Source of the DNA: Acidobacteriota bacterium
GTDB taxonomy: Bacteria; Acidobacteriota; Terriglobia; Acidiferrales; UBA7541
Assembly: GCA_023481105.1 (NCBI GenBank)
Contig: JAMCWK010000073.1
Span: 1 to 58,504, forward strand
Direction: 5' to 3'
Length of the DNA stretch: 58,504 bases
Positions 16,116 through 23,852 of the stretch are shown here, piece after piece. How positions within the stretch are numbered: the stretch's first letter is position 1; each line of letters begins with the position of its first letter. The translations under genes were made by a program, and so were the position numbers. The notes beneath the pieces were generated by a model. The model was not told where the DNA came from. It searched no databases and saw only the letters and a program-made list of their open reading frames with translations.

Positions 16116-16299
16116 GCCGCGCTAAAGCGCGCCGCTACATGTGCTGAGAACGACGTTTCGGAGGGCACCTGTAGAGGCGGGCTTCAGCCCGGCAAGATGT
16201 TTTGCCTCGCGGTGCTTGGCCGCGCTAAAGCGCGCCGCTACATGTGCTGAGAACGGCGTTTCGGAGGGCAACTGTAGAGGCGGGCTTCAGCCCGGCAAG
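16116..16299 (+). repeat. two direct 81-bp composite palindrome units
   Basis: Units at 16116-16196 and 16219-16299 are nearly identical (about two differences) and repeat with a 103-bp period. Each contains two unlike palindromes, CGCGCTAAAGCGCG and CGGGCTTCAGCCCG, joined by the same non-palindromic 40 bp. A related CGCGCTGAAGCGCG element is at 21350. Confidence 0.85.
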
Positions 16300-16306
16300 A
16301 ATCCTC

Positions 16307-16335
16307 TTGACGCGCAAATTTCCATTAGCTAATAT
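16307..16335 (+). promoter_or_regulatory. sigma70-type promoter of the HNH gene
   Basis: TTGACG (16307-16312), 17-bp spacer, TAATAT (16330-16335), in an AT-rich stretch unlike the surroundings. The leader would be about 62 nt. Confidence 0.7.
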
Positions 16336-16404
16336 ATGTTACATGTATGCTCCTAAAAGTATAATTAACAAGCGCGATCGTAAACGGCAAGGAGAGGTAT
16401 TGCG

Positions 16405-17070
16405 ATGAGCGAGAACGTGAATTGGAAGCGGGTATGGGCGGAGACGGTGGACTATGTGGTGCCGCTGCTGAAGCTGAAGGCCCCGCAAGTCGCGCTCTAT
16501 TACTACTTGTTGCGCCACTCACGCTTGCGCGGCCAGCGCACCGTGACCACCACCAAACGCGCCATCGGCGACGGCGTCCAGCGCTGTTTCCTCAGCGTCA
16601 AAAATCAGCTCCGCATGCTGGTCCAGAAGCGTTGCATCGCCGTGAAGGAGCGCGCGCAGCGCGGTGTCACCTTGGAAGTTTTTCTGCCTCGCGAAATCGT
16701 TACCGAACTGAAAGACGGAGCCTTCGCCAAGGTGGATCTGCACGAAGGTGGCGCTGCCAATTATGACGCCGCCAAGCGCCTCGCCATTTTCCGCCGCGAC
16801 AAGGGACGTTGCTTTTACTGCCGGCAGCCTCTGCGCCGCGCCACGCTCACGCTCGATCATCTCGAGCCGTTAAGCGGCGGCGGTTCCACGCGCATGGAAA
16901 ACTTGGTCTCCTGCTGCGACCAGTGCAACCGTGATAAAAGTACCGGCAATGCTCTGCGCTTTCTCTACACGCTCTATCGCGGCGGACGCCTCACGCAGAA
17001 GCGCTACAAGGAACGCGTGCGCGCGCTCCGTAAACTTCAACTCGCCGCCGCCGACGCCATGTTCACTTAG
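16405..17070 (+). CDS. HNH endonuclease with N-terminal helical domain
   Basis: The 221-residue protein follows AAGGAGAGGTATTGCG. The C-terminal half holds a zinc-stabilised HNH nuclease: CFYC (about 132-135), then LDHLEPLSGGGSTRMENLVSCC with the catalytic His region, and CDQCN. The N-terminal half (about 1-110) looks like a winged helix (VALYYYLLRHS, TKRAIGDGV, VKNQLRMLVQKRCIAVKE), similar to replication or plasmid-type DNA-binding modules. A basic tail (YKERVRALRKLQ) follows. HNH proteins of this shape occur in mobile elements and defence loci, but no partner genes lie nearby. The strong promoter and AT-rich leader suggest steady expression. Confidence 0.85.
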   Translation: MSENVNWKRVWAETVDYVVPLLKLKAPQVALYYYLLRHSRLRGQRTVTTTKRAIGDGVQRCFLSVKNQLRMLVQKRCIAVKERAQRGVTLEVFLPREIVTELKDGAFAKVDLHEGGAANYDAAKRLAIFRRDKGRCFYCRQPLRRATLTLDHLEPLSGGGSTRMENLVSCCDQCNRDKSTGNALRFLYTLYRGGRLTQKRYKERVRALRKLQLAAADAMFT

Positions 17071-17194
17071 CGGCCTCGCCACTCTTTCTACTCGCGGAAG
17101 TGGCAAAGTAATGTTGCAAATAAAAGCGCCGCCCCTCGGCGGAGCCACTTTGTACCTCTTGAACCCTGTAACTCTTCTCTCGCCACCAGCCTTT

Positions 17195-17235
17195 GCGCTT
17201 GCTCTGTGTCCTCTGTGCCTCTGTGGTGAGATTCG
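17195..17235. repeat. B-type repeat between convergent genes
   Basis: TGTGTCCTCTGTGCCTCTGT and flanking bases form a run of CTCTGTG units. Related runs are at about 8470-8500, 20037-20088 (inverted) and inside endonuclease V at about 23127-23145. Confidence 0.65.
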
Positions 17236-17246
17236 AGTTTCGATTT

Positions 17247-18269
17247 CTACACACGGTGTATGAATTCTTCGAGGAGCAGTTTGGTGAGGCGGGCGGCGTC
17301 GTGGCGGGCGACGCCGTCTTCTTCGATGAGGTTATCGAGCACCACGCGCAAGCCGAGCTGCTGCAATTCGTTAATGTTCACGCGGACCTGCTCGGCGCCC
17401 TCGGCGCGATAGCGGCGCAGCAGGCGCGGCGAAACTTTTCCGTTATTGACGATGATCCAGTCGAACAGGCCCGGGCCGGTATGGTCGTAGATGGCGCGGA
17501 CGTGGTCGGCGGCGGAAAAGCCCTGCGTCTCACCGGGCTGGGTCATCAGGTTCGAGACGTAAATGCGCGTGGCTTTGGATTTGCGCATGGCCGCGGTGAC
17601 GCCGCGCACCAGCAGATTGGGAATGATGCTGGTAAAGAGCGAGCCCGGGCCGAAAAAAATCAGGTCGGCATCACGAATGGCAGCGAGCGCTTCCGGCAGC
17701 GGACGCACGCTGCGCGGCGCGAGGCGCACGCGGCGAATGCGTTTTGTCGAACGCGAAATTTTCGTTTCGCCGCGCACCACGCGGCCGTCCTCGAGCACCG
17801 CTTCCAGCGTGACGTTCTGCGCGGTGGAAGGAAAAATGCGCCCGCGAATGGCCAGCACCTGTCCCGAGAGGCGCACGGCTTCAGGAAAATCGCCGGTGAC
17901 GCGGGTGAGCGCGGTGAGAAACAGATTGCCGAAGCTGTGTCCGCGCAGGCCGCCGCCTCCTGACGCCGCGGGAAAACGGTATTGAAAGAGGCGGCTGAGC
18001 AGCGCCGCATCCTTGGAAAGCGCCACCATGCAGTTGCGGATGTCGCCGGGCGGCAGCATGGCGTAGTCGCGGCGCAGGCGGCCGGAGCTGCCGCCATCGT
18101 CGGTGACGGTGACCACCGCGGCCAAATCGGAAATGGGCATGCGCTCGGCTTCCGACCTGCGGCGGGAGACGTGCTCCTTCAACTCGCGCAGCAGCGTGGA
18201 AAGCCCGGTGCCGCCGCCGACGGCGACAATGCGGACCGATTGGCGAACCTTTTTTTTCGCGGGTGTCAT
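17247..18269 (-). CDS. yvcK: YvcK/CofD-like protein (gluconeogenesis factor family)
   Basis: The 340-residue protein belongs to the UPF0052 family. Seen: RIVAVGGGTGLSTLLRELK, the glycine-rich nucleotide-sugar binding start; VVTVTDDGGSSGRLRRDY; LPPGDIRNCMVALS; GLRGHSFGNLFLTALT; DADLIFFGPGSLFTSIIPNLL; and YVSNLMTQPGETQGF. In Bacillus and Mycobacterium homologues bind UDP-GlcNAc and support cell-wall synthesis on gluconeogenic carbon; that role is inferred here. The usual neighbours (rapZ, whiA) are absent. A TPR gene lies 24 bp upstream and may be co-transcribed. Confidence 0.92.
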   Translation of the reverse strand: MTPAKKKVRQSVRIVAVGGGTGLSTLLRELKEHVSRRRSEAERMPISDLAAVVTVTDDGGSSGRLRRDYAMLPPGDIRNCMVALSKDAALLSRLFQYRFPAASGGGGLRGHSFGNLFLTALTRVTGDFPEAVRLSGQVLAIRGRIFPSTAQNVTLEAVLEDGRVVRGETKISRSTKRIRRVRLAPRSVRPLPEALAAIRDADLIFFGPGSLFTSIIPNLLVRGVTAAMRKSKATRIYVSNLMTQPGETQGFSAADHVRAIYDHTGPGLFDWIIVNNGKVSPRLLRRYRAEGAEQVRVNINELQQLGLRVVLDNLIEEDGVARHDAARLTKLLLEEFIHRV

Positions 18270-18293
18270 TGCGGGCGCAGTCCCCGTTTCAGT

Positions 18294-18926
18294 TTACGCC
18301 GGGAACTCGCGCTCCGGGTAGAGGAGTTCGGTGAAACGCGGGTCTTCCTGCAAGGTGGCAAAGTCTTCGTCATTGCGCGCGTGGTAGCGGTTCTCCGGGC
18401 GCAGCTCGATGGCCGCTTTCAGGTGGGCCATGGCGGAGTCAATTTCGCCAATCAGGCAGTCCAGCGCCGCCAGGGCGTAGTGGATGAAATCGGATTTGGC
18501 GGAGAGCTTTTTGGCTTTTTCGAGGTGCTCGCGGGCCTCGTCCCAGTGGCCCAGGTTCATCATGGCCACGCCGCGATGGTAGTGCTCCTCGGCGGAGCGC
18601 GGGGCGCCCTGCGGCGGCCGGGCGATGCGTTGCTGGCAGATGCGCAGATGCACGCCGGCGCGGTCGGCGAGCTCCTTGCTGGGGCCACTGAGAATTTTTT
18701 CGTAAACCTGCTGCGCCTTGTGAAATTTCTGCTGCTGAAAATAGCGGACGGCTTCGTCGAAGAGTTTGTGCTGCGCCTGGACGGCGGGGTCCATTAGCTC
18801 CTCGGCCGTCTTGCGGCCGTGGTTCCCCTTTGCCAACACCTTTGTTTTCTTTATTTTAGAACCGGAACGAGCACTGGAACTGCGGCGCGCGCGGCGGCGT
18901 TTGGGGGCTTTGGAGCGGCGAGCCAT
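18294..18926 (-). CDS. TPR protein with strongly basic N-terminus
   Basis: The 210-residue protein starts with about 30 residues of Arg, Lys and Ser (RRSKAPKRRRARRSSSARSG), a tail that could bind nucleic acid or acidic surfaces. Three TPR-like repeats follow: DEAVRYFQQQKFHKAQQVYEK, AEEHYHRGVAMMNLGHWDEA and FIHYALAALDCLIGEIDSAM. The end (NDEDFATLQEDPRFTELL) is typical of TPR proteins. No signal peptide is present, so it is cytosolic. It lies just upstream of yvcK on the same strand, which suggests a shared transcript. Confidence 0.75.
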   Translation of the reverse strand: MARRSKAPKRRRARRSSSARSGSKIKKTKVLAKGNHGRKTAEELMDPAVQAQHKLFDEAVRYFQQQKFHKAQQVYEKILSGPSKELADRAGVHLRICQQRIARPPQGAPRSAEEHYHRGVAMMNLGHWDEAREHLEKAKKLSAKSDFIHYALAALDCLIGEIDSAMAHLKAAIELRPENRYHARNDEDFATLQEDPRFTELLYPEREFPA

Positions 18927-19035
18927 GCGCGGAGAATAGCAAAGGGTTTGGTGGAAGTCAAATGGCTCTGAAATTCGTTAGCTTCGAGTAATGAGAGAGC
19001 GAAAACCGGCTCGAATCTCTTGGTGAAGAGCTTGA

Positions 19036-19072
19036 CGAGTTACAGAGTTAAAGAGTTTCAGAGTGGCAGAGA
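19036..19072 (+). repeat. D-type repeat (AGAGTT(A/T)CAG units)
   Basis: The run reads GAGTTACAGAGTTAAAGAG and onward, with period 9-10. It is the only structure I see in the 301-bp gap before the mglA promoter. Further D-type runs are at 19821-19858, 22934-22974 and 25122-25157. Confidence 0.65.
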
Positions 19073-19170
19073 AATACAGCCGCGCGGGGAACGATGGCGG
19101 CCACTGGGAATGCGCCAGCGGAGCGAATCCCTGCCCCCGGGCCGCCCAAGCACCCCTTGCGAAAAGTCGG

Positions 19171-19200
19171 TTGGCCGGACGGAGGGGCTTGTGCTATAAG
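19171..19200 (+). promoter_or_regulatory. promoter of mglA-like gene
   Basis: TTGGCC (19171-19176), 18-bp spacer, TATAAG (19195-19200) with an extended TGC just ahead. The predicted leader is about 21 nt. Confidence 0.6.
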
Positions 19201-19227
19201 TAGCACCCCTGTGTTCTGAGGGAAAAC

Positions 19228-19815
19228 GTGTCGTTTATCAATTTCCCCGCGCGCGAAATCAACTGCAAGCTCGTGTACTACGGGCCTGGGCTGGGGGGCA
19301 AGACCGCCAACCTGCAGTGGATCTACGAAAACACCGGCACGGGGCAAAAAGGGAAGATGATTTCGCTGGCGACGGAGACCGACCGCACGCTGTTCTTCGA
19401 CTTCCTGCCGCTGGACCTCGGCACCGTGCGCGGCTTCAAAACGCGCTTTCATTTGTACACTGTGCCCGGGCAGGTGTTCTACGAAGCCAGCCGCAAACTG
19501 ATCCTGAAGGGCGCGGATGGCATCGTGTTCGTGGCGGACTCGCAAGAAGAACGCATGGACGCCAACCAGGAGACCATCGACAACCTCAAGGAGAATTTGA
19601 AGGACCACGGGCTGGACTTCAACACGATTCCGTACGTGCTGCAACTGAACAAGCGCGACTTGCCCGGCGTGCTGCCGGTGGAGGAATTGGTCAAGCAGCT
19701 CCAGCAAAAAGGCGAGCCCGTGGTGGAAGCCGTTGCCATCACCGGGCAGGGCATCTTCGAGACGCTGAAAGAAGTGGCGAAATTGGTGCTGGCGGAGTTG
19801 AAGAAGGGCGGGTAG
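19228..19815 (+). CDS. mglA: MglA-type small Ras-like GTPase
   Basis: MglA proteins are polarity GTPases that direct gliding motility, pilus placement or cell-pole identity. The 195-residue protein starts at a GTG preceded by GAGGGAAAAC. Seen: P-loop [13 protein letters not shown] (about 18-30), switch region [28 protein letters not shown] in place of the DxxG motif, base-binding LNKRDLP, and a C-terminal helix. A longin/roadblock partner (MglB) is not adjacent, so activation would rely on a distant gene. A strong terminator follows. Confidence 0.92.
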   Translation: MSFINFPAREINCKLVYYGPGLGGKTANLQWIYENTGTGQKGKMISLATETDRTLFFDFLPLDLGTVRGFKTRFHLYTVPGQVFYEASRKLILKGADGIVFVADSQEERMDANQETIDNLKENLKDHGLDFNTIPYVLQLNKRDLPGVLPVEELVKQLQQKGEPVVEAVAITGQGIFETLKEVAKLVLAELKKGG

Positions 19816-19820
19816 GGCGA

Positions 19821-19858
19821 AGAGTTACAGAGTGGCAGAGTTACAGAGTCGCAGAGTG
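19821..19858 (+). repeat. D-type repeat after mglA
   Basis: Four AGAGTTACAG / AGAGTGGCAG-like units lie directly between the stop codon and the terminator hairpin. Confidence 0.65.
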
Positions 19859-19859
19859 G

Positions 19860-19888
19860 CGCCGCCGAAGGGCGGCGATTTTGTTTTT
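19860..19888 (+). terminator. intrinsic terminator of mglA
   Basis: CGCCGCC (19860-19866) pairs with GGCGGCG (19871-19877) over a GAAG loop, followed by ATTTTGTTTTT. Confidence 0.8.
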
Positions 19889-19957
19889 GGTGAGAGAAAT
19901 CTGTAACCGCAGTTCGGTTTTCGGACTCCGGTGGAGTCCACCGGACTCCCGAAACCG

Positions 19958-20088
19958 GAGATGAACGCAGATGAACACAGATGAGAAAAGGCGAAAAACA
20001 AAGGCAAAACCAACACCAAAACCAAAAGCAAAACATTAACGCAGAGGACGCAGAGAAGCACAGAGGTCACAGAGGAACACAGAAAAGG
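19958..20088. repeat. A-type and B-type repeats between mglA and the TonB gene
   Basis: ATGAACGCAG ATGAACACAG (19960-19979) is A-type; 20037-20088 holds ACGCAGAGG, ACGCAGAGA, AGCACAGAGG and further B-type units. A short AAAACCAACACC run lies between. There is no gene. Confidence 0.65.
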
Positions 20089-20112
20089 AAGAGAAACCGC
20101 AGTGCTGAAGGT

Positions 20113-21003
20113 TCACGGAGAACTCAGGATGCGGAAGGTGACTTCAATCTGGACGCGCACGGCAACAGGGTTACCATCACGGTCTTTGGCGGGCTTGAAG
20201 CGCCACGCCTTCACGGCTTCGATTGCTTGCCTGGTTAGACCGAAAGGAGCTGCCTTTATGAGATAGATGTCGCTTGCACTGCCGTTTGGATTTACCGTCA
20301 AACTCAGAAGCACGGACCCATTGTATTTTGCTGCACGACCTTCGTCCGTGAATCTCGGGTCCGGGCAATACGCGCACTCGGGGTAGTTCACGCCATTCCT
20401 TCCCGGCCGAAGCACGCCGGCCGGCAAAGGGGGTTCGGCAGCCACTTGCGCCGACAGCGGAAAGAAGTCCTTTGGCGATGCCGCCAGCAGTTTTTCAAGC
20501 TCGGACGTTTTGGGAAGGCGTCTTCCGGCGGCGGCGATCTCCTCGCCGTCGGCGACTCTGACGACGCGAAGGCGCAGATAAACGAAAGCGCCGGACGATT
20601 CGAGGGTTCCGAAGACAGCGAGATAGGCGCCAAGCTTTGCGGCAAGGCGCCGGATTGTCGGCCCATCGCTCCATTCCTCAAGGTAAAAACCTTCCTGTTT
20701 TCCCAACTTCACTAATTCCTTGCTGTCGATCACATCGAGGTTTTTTCCCTGTTTGGAAAGTGACTGTGCGAGTTCGTCGGCCAACGCCGTCCCCAGTTCA
20801 TTGTCATAGCCATGAAGGCGAGTGAATGGAATCACGACGACCCGCGTCTTGCCGAACTGATGGCCGTACTTCACGAAGAGTGATTGCGCAAGTTCCGCGG
20901 CTGGCTTTTCAATCTCCGGATGTTGCGCGAAGGCGGGGGCGGCGAAGGAGGCGAAAAGCGCCGCGGCGAGAAATAAGCGCGGCCAGTCAGCACAACGGCA
21001 CAT
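20113..21003 (-). CDS. secreted TonB C-terminal domain protein (paralogue 1)
   Basis: The 296-residue protein has a signal peptide (LFLAAALFASFAAPAFAQ), a central domain of about 150 residues with beta-alpha text (TRVVVIPFTRLHGY, LGAYLAVFGTLESS) resembling curli-assembly or FlgO-like modules, then YPECAYCPDPRFTDEGRAAKYNGSVLLSL and a TonB-box-binding C-terminal fold (VKAWRFKPAKDRDGNPVAVRVQIEVTF). There is no membrane anchor or proline-rich spacer, so it is unlikely to energise transport like true TonB. ATG at 21003 has no Shine-Dalgarno; a conserved promoter element ends 12 bp upstream, implying a nearly leaderless message. Confidence 0.8.
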   Translation of the reverse strand: MCRCADWPRLFLAAALFASFAAPAFAQHPEIEKPAAELAQSLFVKYGHQFGKTRVVVIPFTRLHGYDNELGTALADELAQSLSKQGKNLDVIDSKELVKLGKQEGFYLEEWSDGPTIRRLAAKLGAYLAVFGTLESSGAFVYLRLRVVRVADGEEIAAAGRRLPKTSELEKLLAASPKDFFPLSAQVAAEPPLPAGVLRPGRNGVNYPECAYCPDPRFTDEGRAAKYNGSVLLSLTVNPNGSASDIYLIKAAPFGLTRQAIEAVKAWRFKPAKDRDGNPVAVRVQIEVTFRILSSP

Positions 21004-21015
21004 AACAAGTACTGC

Positions 21016-21049
21016 ATAGCACAATTCGCGGGAGACGGCAAAGAAGAGG
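21016..21049 (-). promoter_or_regulatory. conserved promoter element of TonB paralogue 1
   Basis: On the minus strand ATTGTGCTAT lies 12 bp before the ATG, with CTCTTCTT about 16-25 bp further upstream. The same arrangement and spacing precede paralogue 2 at 22291. Confidence 0.5.
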
Positions 21050-21429
21050 TGGCAGGTTGCAGGTAGTAGGTGGCAGGGAAGAACAGAAATTTGAGATTAG
21101 AGATTTGAAATTTGAAAAAAGAGGAGGAAAGGGGAACGAGGAAGAGAGGAAGGAATCAAAAAGGTGCCAGGGAAGACCGTTTGAAACCACAGATGAACAC
21201 AGATAAACACAGATAGAGATGAAGAGCGAAAGGCGAAAAGCGAAAGACGGGCGGGCGGACACTTGGGTGCGCCTCTACAACTCTGTACGAGCCCTTCACC
21301 TCGTTCAGGGCAAGCAAGAATGCCTGTGCCGCGATTCACAATTTGCCGCGCTGAAGCGCGCCGCTACATGTGCCGGCCAGAAGTCGCGGCGCAAGAAAGG
21401 AGCACAGGCTGAAAGCCTGTGCTACGGCG
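21050..21429. repeat. repeat cluster between the TonB paralogues
   Basis: The gap holds a GTGGCAGGTTGCAGGTAGTA-type run (about 21048-21080), an A-type repeat (21185-21217), a CGCGCTGAAGCGCG palindrome (about 21349-21362), and a REP element with GCACAGGCT and AGCCTGTGC (about 21402-21423). The last touches the stop codon of paralogue 2. There is no gene. Confidence 0.7.
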
Positions 21430-22278
21430 CTACACTTCGACGCGGAAGGTGACGTCAATTTTCACGCGGACGGGGACGGCGGAGCCGTTGGGGAGGCGCA
21501 CGGGCGTGAACTTCCATCTGCGCACGGCGTCCACGGCTTTTTCGGTGAGGCCGTCGGGGACGTGCTTGAGCACGGCGATGTCGCGCGTATCGCCGTCGGC
21601 GGTGACCGTGACCAGCAGGCTGACGATGCCCTGCGTGCCGCGCGTGGTGGCCGGCTTGGTGTAGTCGGGCTGCGGACACTTGGCGCATTCGGGGCGCTTC
21701 AGGCTGCCCGCGGCGCGGACGCGATAGATGCCGTTTTCCTGCTCGGGCGCGGGCAGCTTGCGGAGCTGTTCCCATTCCGCGGTGAGCGTGAGCGACGATT
21801 GGATGGTGCCGATTTCCGAGCCGAGACGCGGAACAAACGGATCGCCCGGCGCCTGCAAATCGGTAATGTGAATACCGACCGTGGTTCTGCGGCCGTCGCT
21901 GGTGATGACACCGATGACGCTGGCTTCAGCGCCGGCGTCGAGGGCGATAGCCTGCACGGCGAGGGGATTCGACAAATCCATCGGCAAAAAGCCGAGGCGC
22001 TTGGCGGTTTCGGCGAGAGTTTCCGGAGAGAGGAATTTCAAATCCGGCGCGACGCGGCGCAGGGAAGCCAGAAATTCCCTGGCGATAGCGGAACCAAGCG
22101 GGTGCTCGCCCACGCGGGCGACGGTGAAGTCTCCGACGACCACGATGTGCTTGTTCTGCGCGGCGAGACGCTGCGCTACTTTTTTCGCCAGGGCGTCGAG
22201 CTCGCTCTGCTGGGCGAGAACGGGCGCGGCAAGAAGCGTGACAACGGCGAGGAAAAACCAGCGTAATTTGTGGGGCAT
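21430..22278 (-). CDS. secreted TonB C-terminal domain protein (paralogue 2)
   Basis: The 282-residue protein has a signal peptide ending APVLAQ, a central domain (IVVVGDFTVARVGEHPLGS, AEASVIGVITSDGRRTT) and a TonB-like C-terminus (AVRRWKFTPVRLPNGSAVPVRVKIDVTF). The linker PECAKCPQPDYTKPA matches PECAYCPDPRFTDEG of paralogue 1, with a conserved CxxC. The two are divergent in sequence but share layout and upstream element, so they are an old tandem duplication. They may be periplasmic signalling or envelope proteins. The stop codon abuts a REP palindrome. Confidence 0.8.
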   Translation of the reverse strand: MPHKLRWFFLAVVTLLAAPVLAQQSELDALAKKVAQRLAAQNKHIVVVGDFTVARVGEHPLGSAIAREFLASLRRVAPDLKFLSPETLAETAKRLGFLPMDLSNPLAVQAIALDAGAEASVIGVITSDGRRTTVGIHITDLQAPGDPFVPRLGSEIGTIQSSLTLTAEWEQLRKLPAPEQENGIYRVRAAGSLKRPECAKCPQPDYTKPATTRGTQGIVSLLVTVTADGDTRDIAVLKHVPDGLTEKAVDAVRRWKFTPVRLPNGSAVPVRVKIDVTFRVEV

Positions 22279-22290
22279 GATGAGTAGTGA

Positions 22291-22322
22291 ATAGCACAAT
22301 GTTGGGGTGAAGGGAAGAAGAG
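22291..22322 (-). promoter_or_regulatory. conserved promoter element of TonB paralogue 2
   Basis: ATTGTGCTAT on the minus strand ends 12 bp before the ATG at 22278 and CTCTTCTT lies upstream, as for paralogue 1. No ribosome binding site is visible. Confidence 0.5.
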
Positions 22323-22464
22323 AGGGTGTAGGGGGTTGGGTTAGGGGGTAGAAAATCAGCAGCAAAAGAGAATCATGAGGAAAGAGGGAGAGAGATTCGC
22401 CGCCGAAACCGCGGCGGAAAAGATCTTCGCTTCGCTCAGGATGACGAAGATGAATACTGCGGCG

Positions 22465-22812
22465 TCAGGCTTTGAAGCTGGCGAGGGCGGCGGGTTCGGC
22501 CTCGAAAGTGGGAATGGCGGCGAGCAGGCGCGTGACGGCGAGCACTTCGCGAACGCGGCCGGCGGGATTCAGCAGTTTCAGCGCGCCCTGCTGGCGCTCG
22601 AGGGTAACGAAGGTGCGCACGATGCTGCTGATGCCTGAAGAATCAATTTGCGTCATGCCCGCAAGGTTGATGAGCAGCTTGCGAGCGCCGCTATCCACCA
22701 CCTGGCGGAGCTTGGCGTTGAGCATGTCGTTGCCCAGGCCGATGGTGGCGCGCCCCTTCAACTCCAGGATGGTGACGTCGCCTTCTTCGCGGATGTTGAT
22801 TTCCAGCCCCAC
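22465..22812 (-). CDS. STAS-domain anti-sigma factor antagonist
   Basis: The 115-residue protein is a single STAS domain: VTILELKGRATIGLGNDMLNAKL, KLLINLAGMTQIDSSGISSIVRTF with the phospho-acceptor Ser region DSSG, and GALKLLNPAGRVREVLAVTRL. Such proteins bind an anti-sigma kinase and release a sigma factor. The GTG at 22812 was chosen because the upstream in-frame ATG at 22893 lies within the -10 box of a strong promoter and so cannot be in the message. No anti-sigma gene is adjacent; the RsbW-like gene at 35345 is a possible partner. Confidence 0.85.
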   Translation of the reverse strand: MGLEINIREEGDVTILELKGRATIGLGNDMLNAKLRQVVDSGARKLLINLAGMTQIDSSGISSIVRTFVTLERQQGALKLLNPAGRVREVLAVTRLLAAIPTFEAEPAALASFKA

Positions 22813-22891
22813 AGTGTCTCTCTTTCTGCCCGGGCGATGGGATGGCCAGTCCGAGGCAGACACGTGCGCTTCAAACTTTCCGACGGAGCGC

Positions 22892-22918
22892 ATTATACTC
22901 CCGCTGAGGCAGTGTCAA
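22892..22918 (-). promoter_or_regulatory. strong promoter of the STAS gene
   Basis: TTGACA (22913-22918) and TATAAT (22892-22897), both perfect, with a short 15-bp spacer. Transcription should start near 22885. Confidence 0.65.
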
Positions 22919-22933
22919 TGAAGAAAAACGGGT

Positions 22934-22974
22934 AAAGAGTGACAGAGTGGCAGAGTTACAGAGTGGCAGAGCGG
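22934..22974 (+). repeat. D-type repeat ahead of endonuclease V
   Basis: Units AGAGTGACAG, AGTGGCAG and AGTTACAG with period about 9-10 lie 20 bp before the nfi start. An in-frame GTG at 22947 falls inside the repeat and was rejected as a start. Confidence 0.65.
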
Positions 22975-22991
22975 AGCCAGGAAACGCGGAG

Positions 22992-23852
22992 ATGAAAGTG
23001 CGGAAGCTGCACAGGTGGGACGTGACGCCGGAAGAGGCGCGGCAGATCCAGGAAGAGCTGCGCGGGCGAGTGGAATTGCGGGACCGATTTGCCACGGAGG
23101 CCCGCCACGGCGGGCTCCGAGCAGCACAGAGACACAGAGAAAAGAAAGAAAATAGAAAAGAGAAAATAGAAAAGAGGCCGAAGGCAAGAATCGCGCACGC
23201 GAATGGCGCTGCGGGCGTTGCTGGCAGCGTCCTTTCACGGTCCATTCGGAGCGTGGCGGGAGCGGATGTGGCGTTTGATTTTCGCGGCGGAGGAACCAGC
23301 CAAGGCCGCGCCATTGCCGGTGTGATTGTGTATTCGTTTCCGGAGCTGCGGGAAATCGAGCGGGCCTGGGCGGTGCGGGCGCTGGAGTTTCCGTACGTGC
23401 CGGGCCTGCTGAGTTTTCGCGAGTTGCCTGCGCTGCTGGCCGCGTTCGCGAAATTGAAAACGGTGCCGGACGTAATTTTCTGCGACGCACAAGGCTACGC
23501 GCATCCGCGGCGGTTCGGCCTGGCCTGCCACCTTGGCGTGCTCTTGGACCGCGCCACCATCGGCTGCGCGAAGTCGCGGCTGATTGGAACGCACCAGGAA
23601 CCCGGACGCGCAGCGGGAAGCTGGGCGACGTTAGTGGACGCGGGCGAGACGACTGGCGCGGTGGTGCGCACGCGGAGCGGCGTGAAGCCCATCTACGTAT
23701 CCCCGGGGCACCGCGTGTCGCTGGCCAGCGCGAGGGAATTGGCGCTGGCGGTGTGTGACGGCTACCGCATCCCCAGGCCCACGCGCGAGGCGGATCATTT
23801 CGTGGAGCAGATGAAGCATCTCCGCCATTCCCAATTTGGAAAGGGGTGCTGA
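22992..23852 (+). CDS. nfi: endonuclease V with an in-frame repeat insertion
   Basis: Endonuclease V nicks DNA next to deoxyinosine. Family residues are all present: AGADVAFDF (first catalytic Asp), FPYVPGLLSFRELPALL (Tyr and Glu), FCDAQGYAHPRRFGLACHLG (Asp and His), and IGCAKSRLIG (Lys). The protein has 286 residues against about 225 for typical members. The excess, about residues 34-80, lies between the N-terminal helix (EELRGRVELRDRF) and AGADV, and is encoded by B-type and C-type repeat DNA (KKENRKEKIEKRPK). The reading frame is kept. The insert lies at a surface loop in known structures of the family, so activity may survive. Confidence 0.9.
   Translation: MKVRKLHRWDVTPEEARQIQEELRGRVELRDRFATEARHGGLRAAQRHREKKENRKEKIEKRPKARIAHANGAAGVAGSVLSRSIRSVAGADVAFDFRGGGTSQGRAIAGVIVYSFPELREIERAWAVRALEFPYVPGLLSFRELPALLAAFAKLKTVPDVIFCDAQGYAHPRRFGLACHLGVLLDRATIGCAKSRLIGTHQEPGRAAGSWATLVDAGETTGAVVRTRSGVKPIYVSPGHRVSLASARELALAVCDGYRIPRPTREADHFVEQMKHLRHSQFGKGC

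Noticed and set aside
22947-22991. Earlier GTG start for endonuclease V
   Set aside because: The codons between this GTG and the ATG at 22992 are D-type repeat sequence; the family N-terminus begins near LHRWDV.
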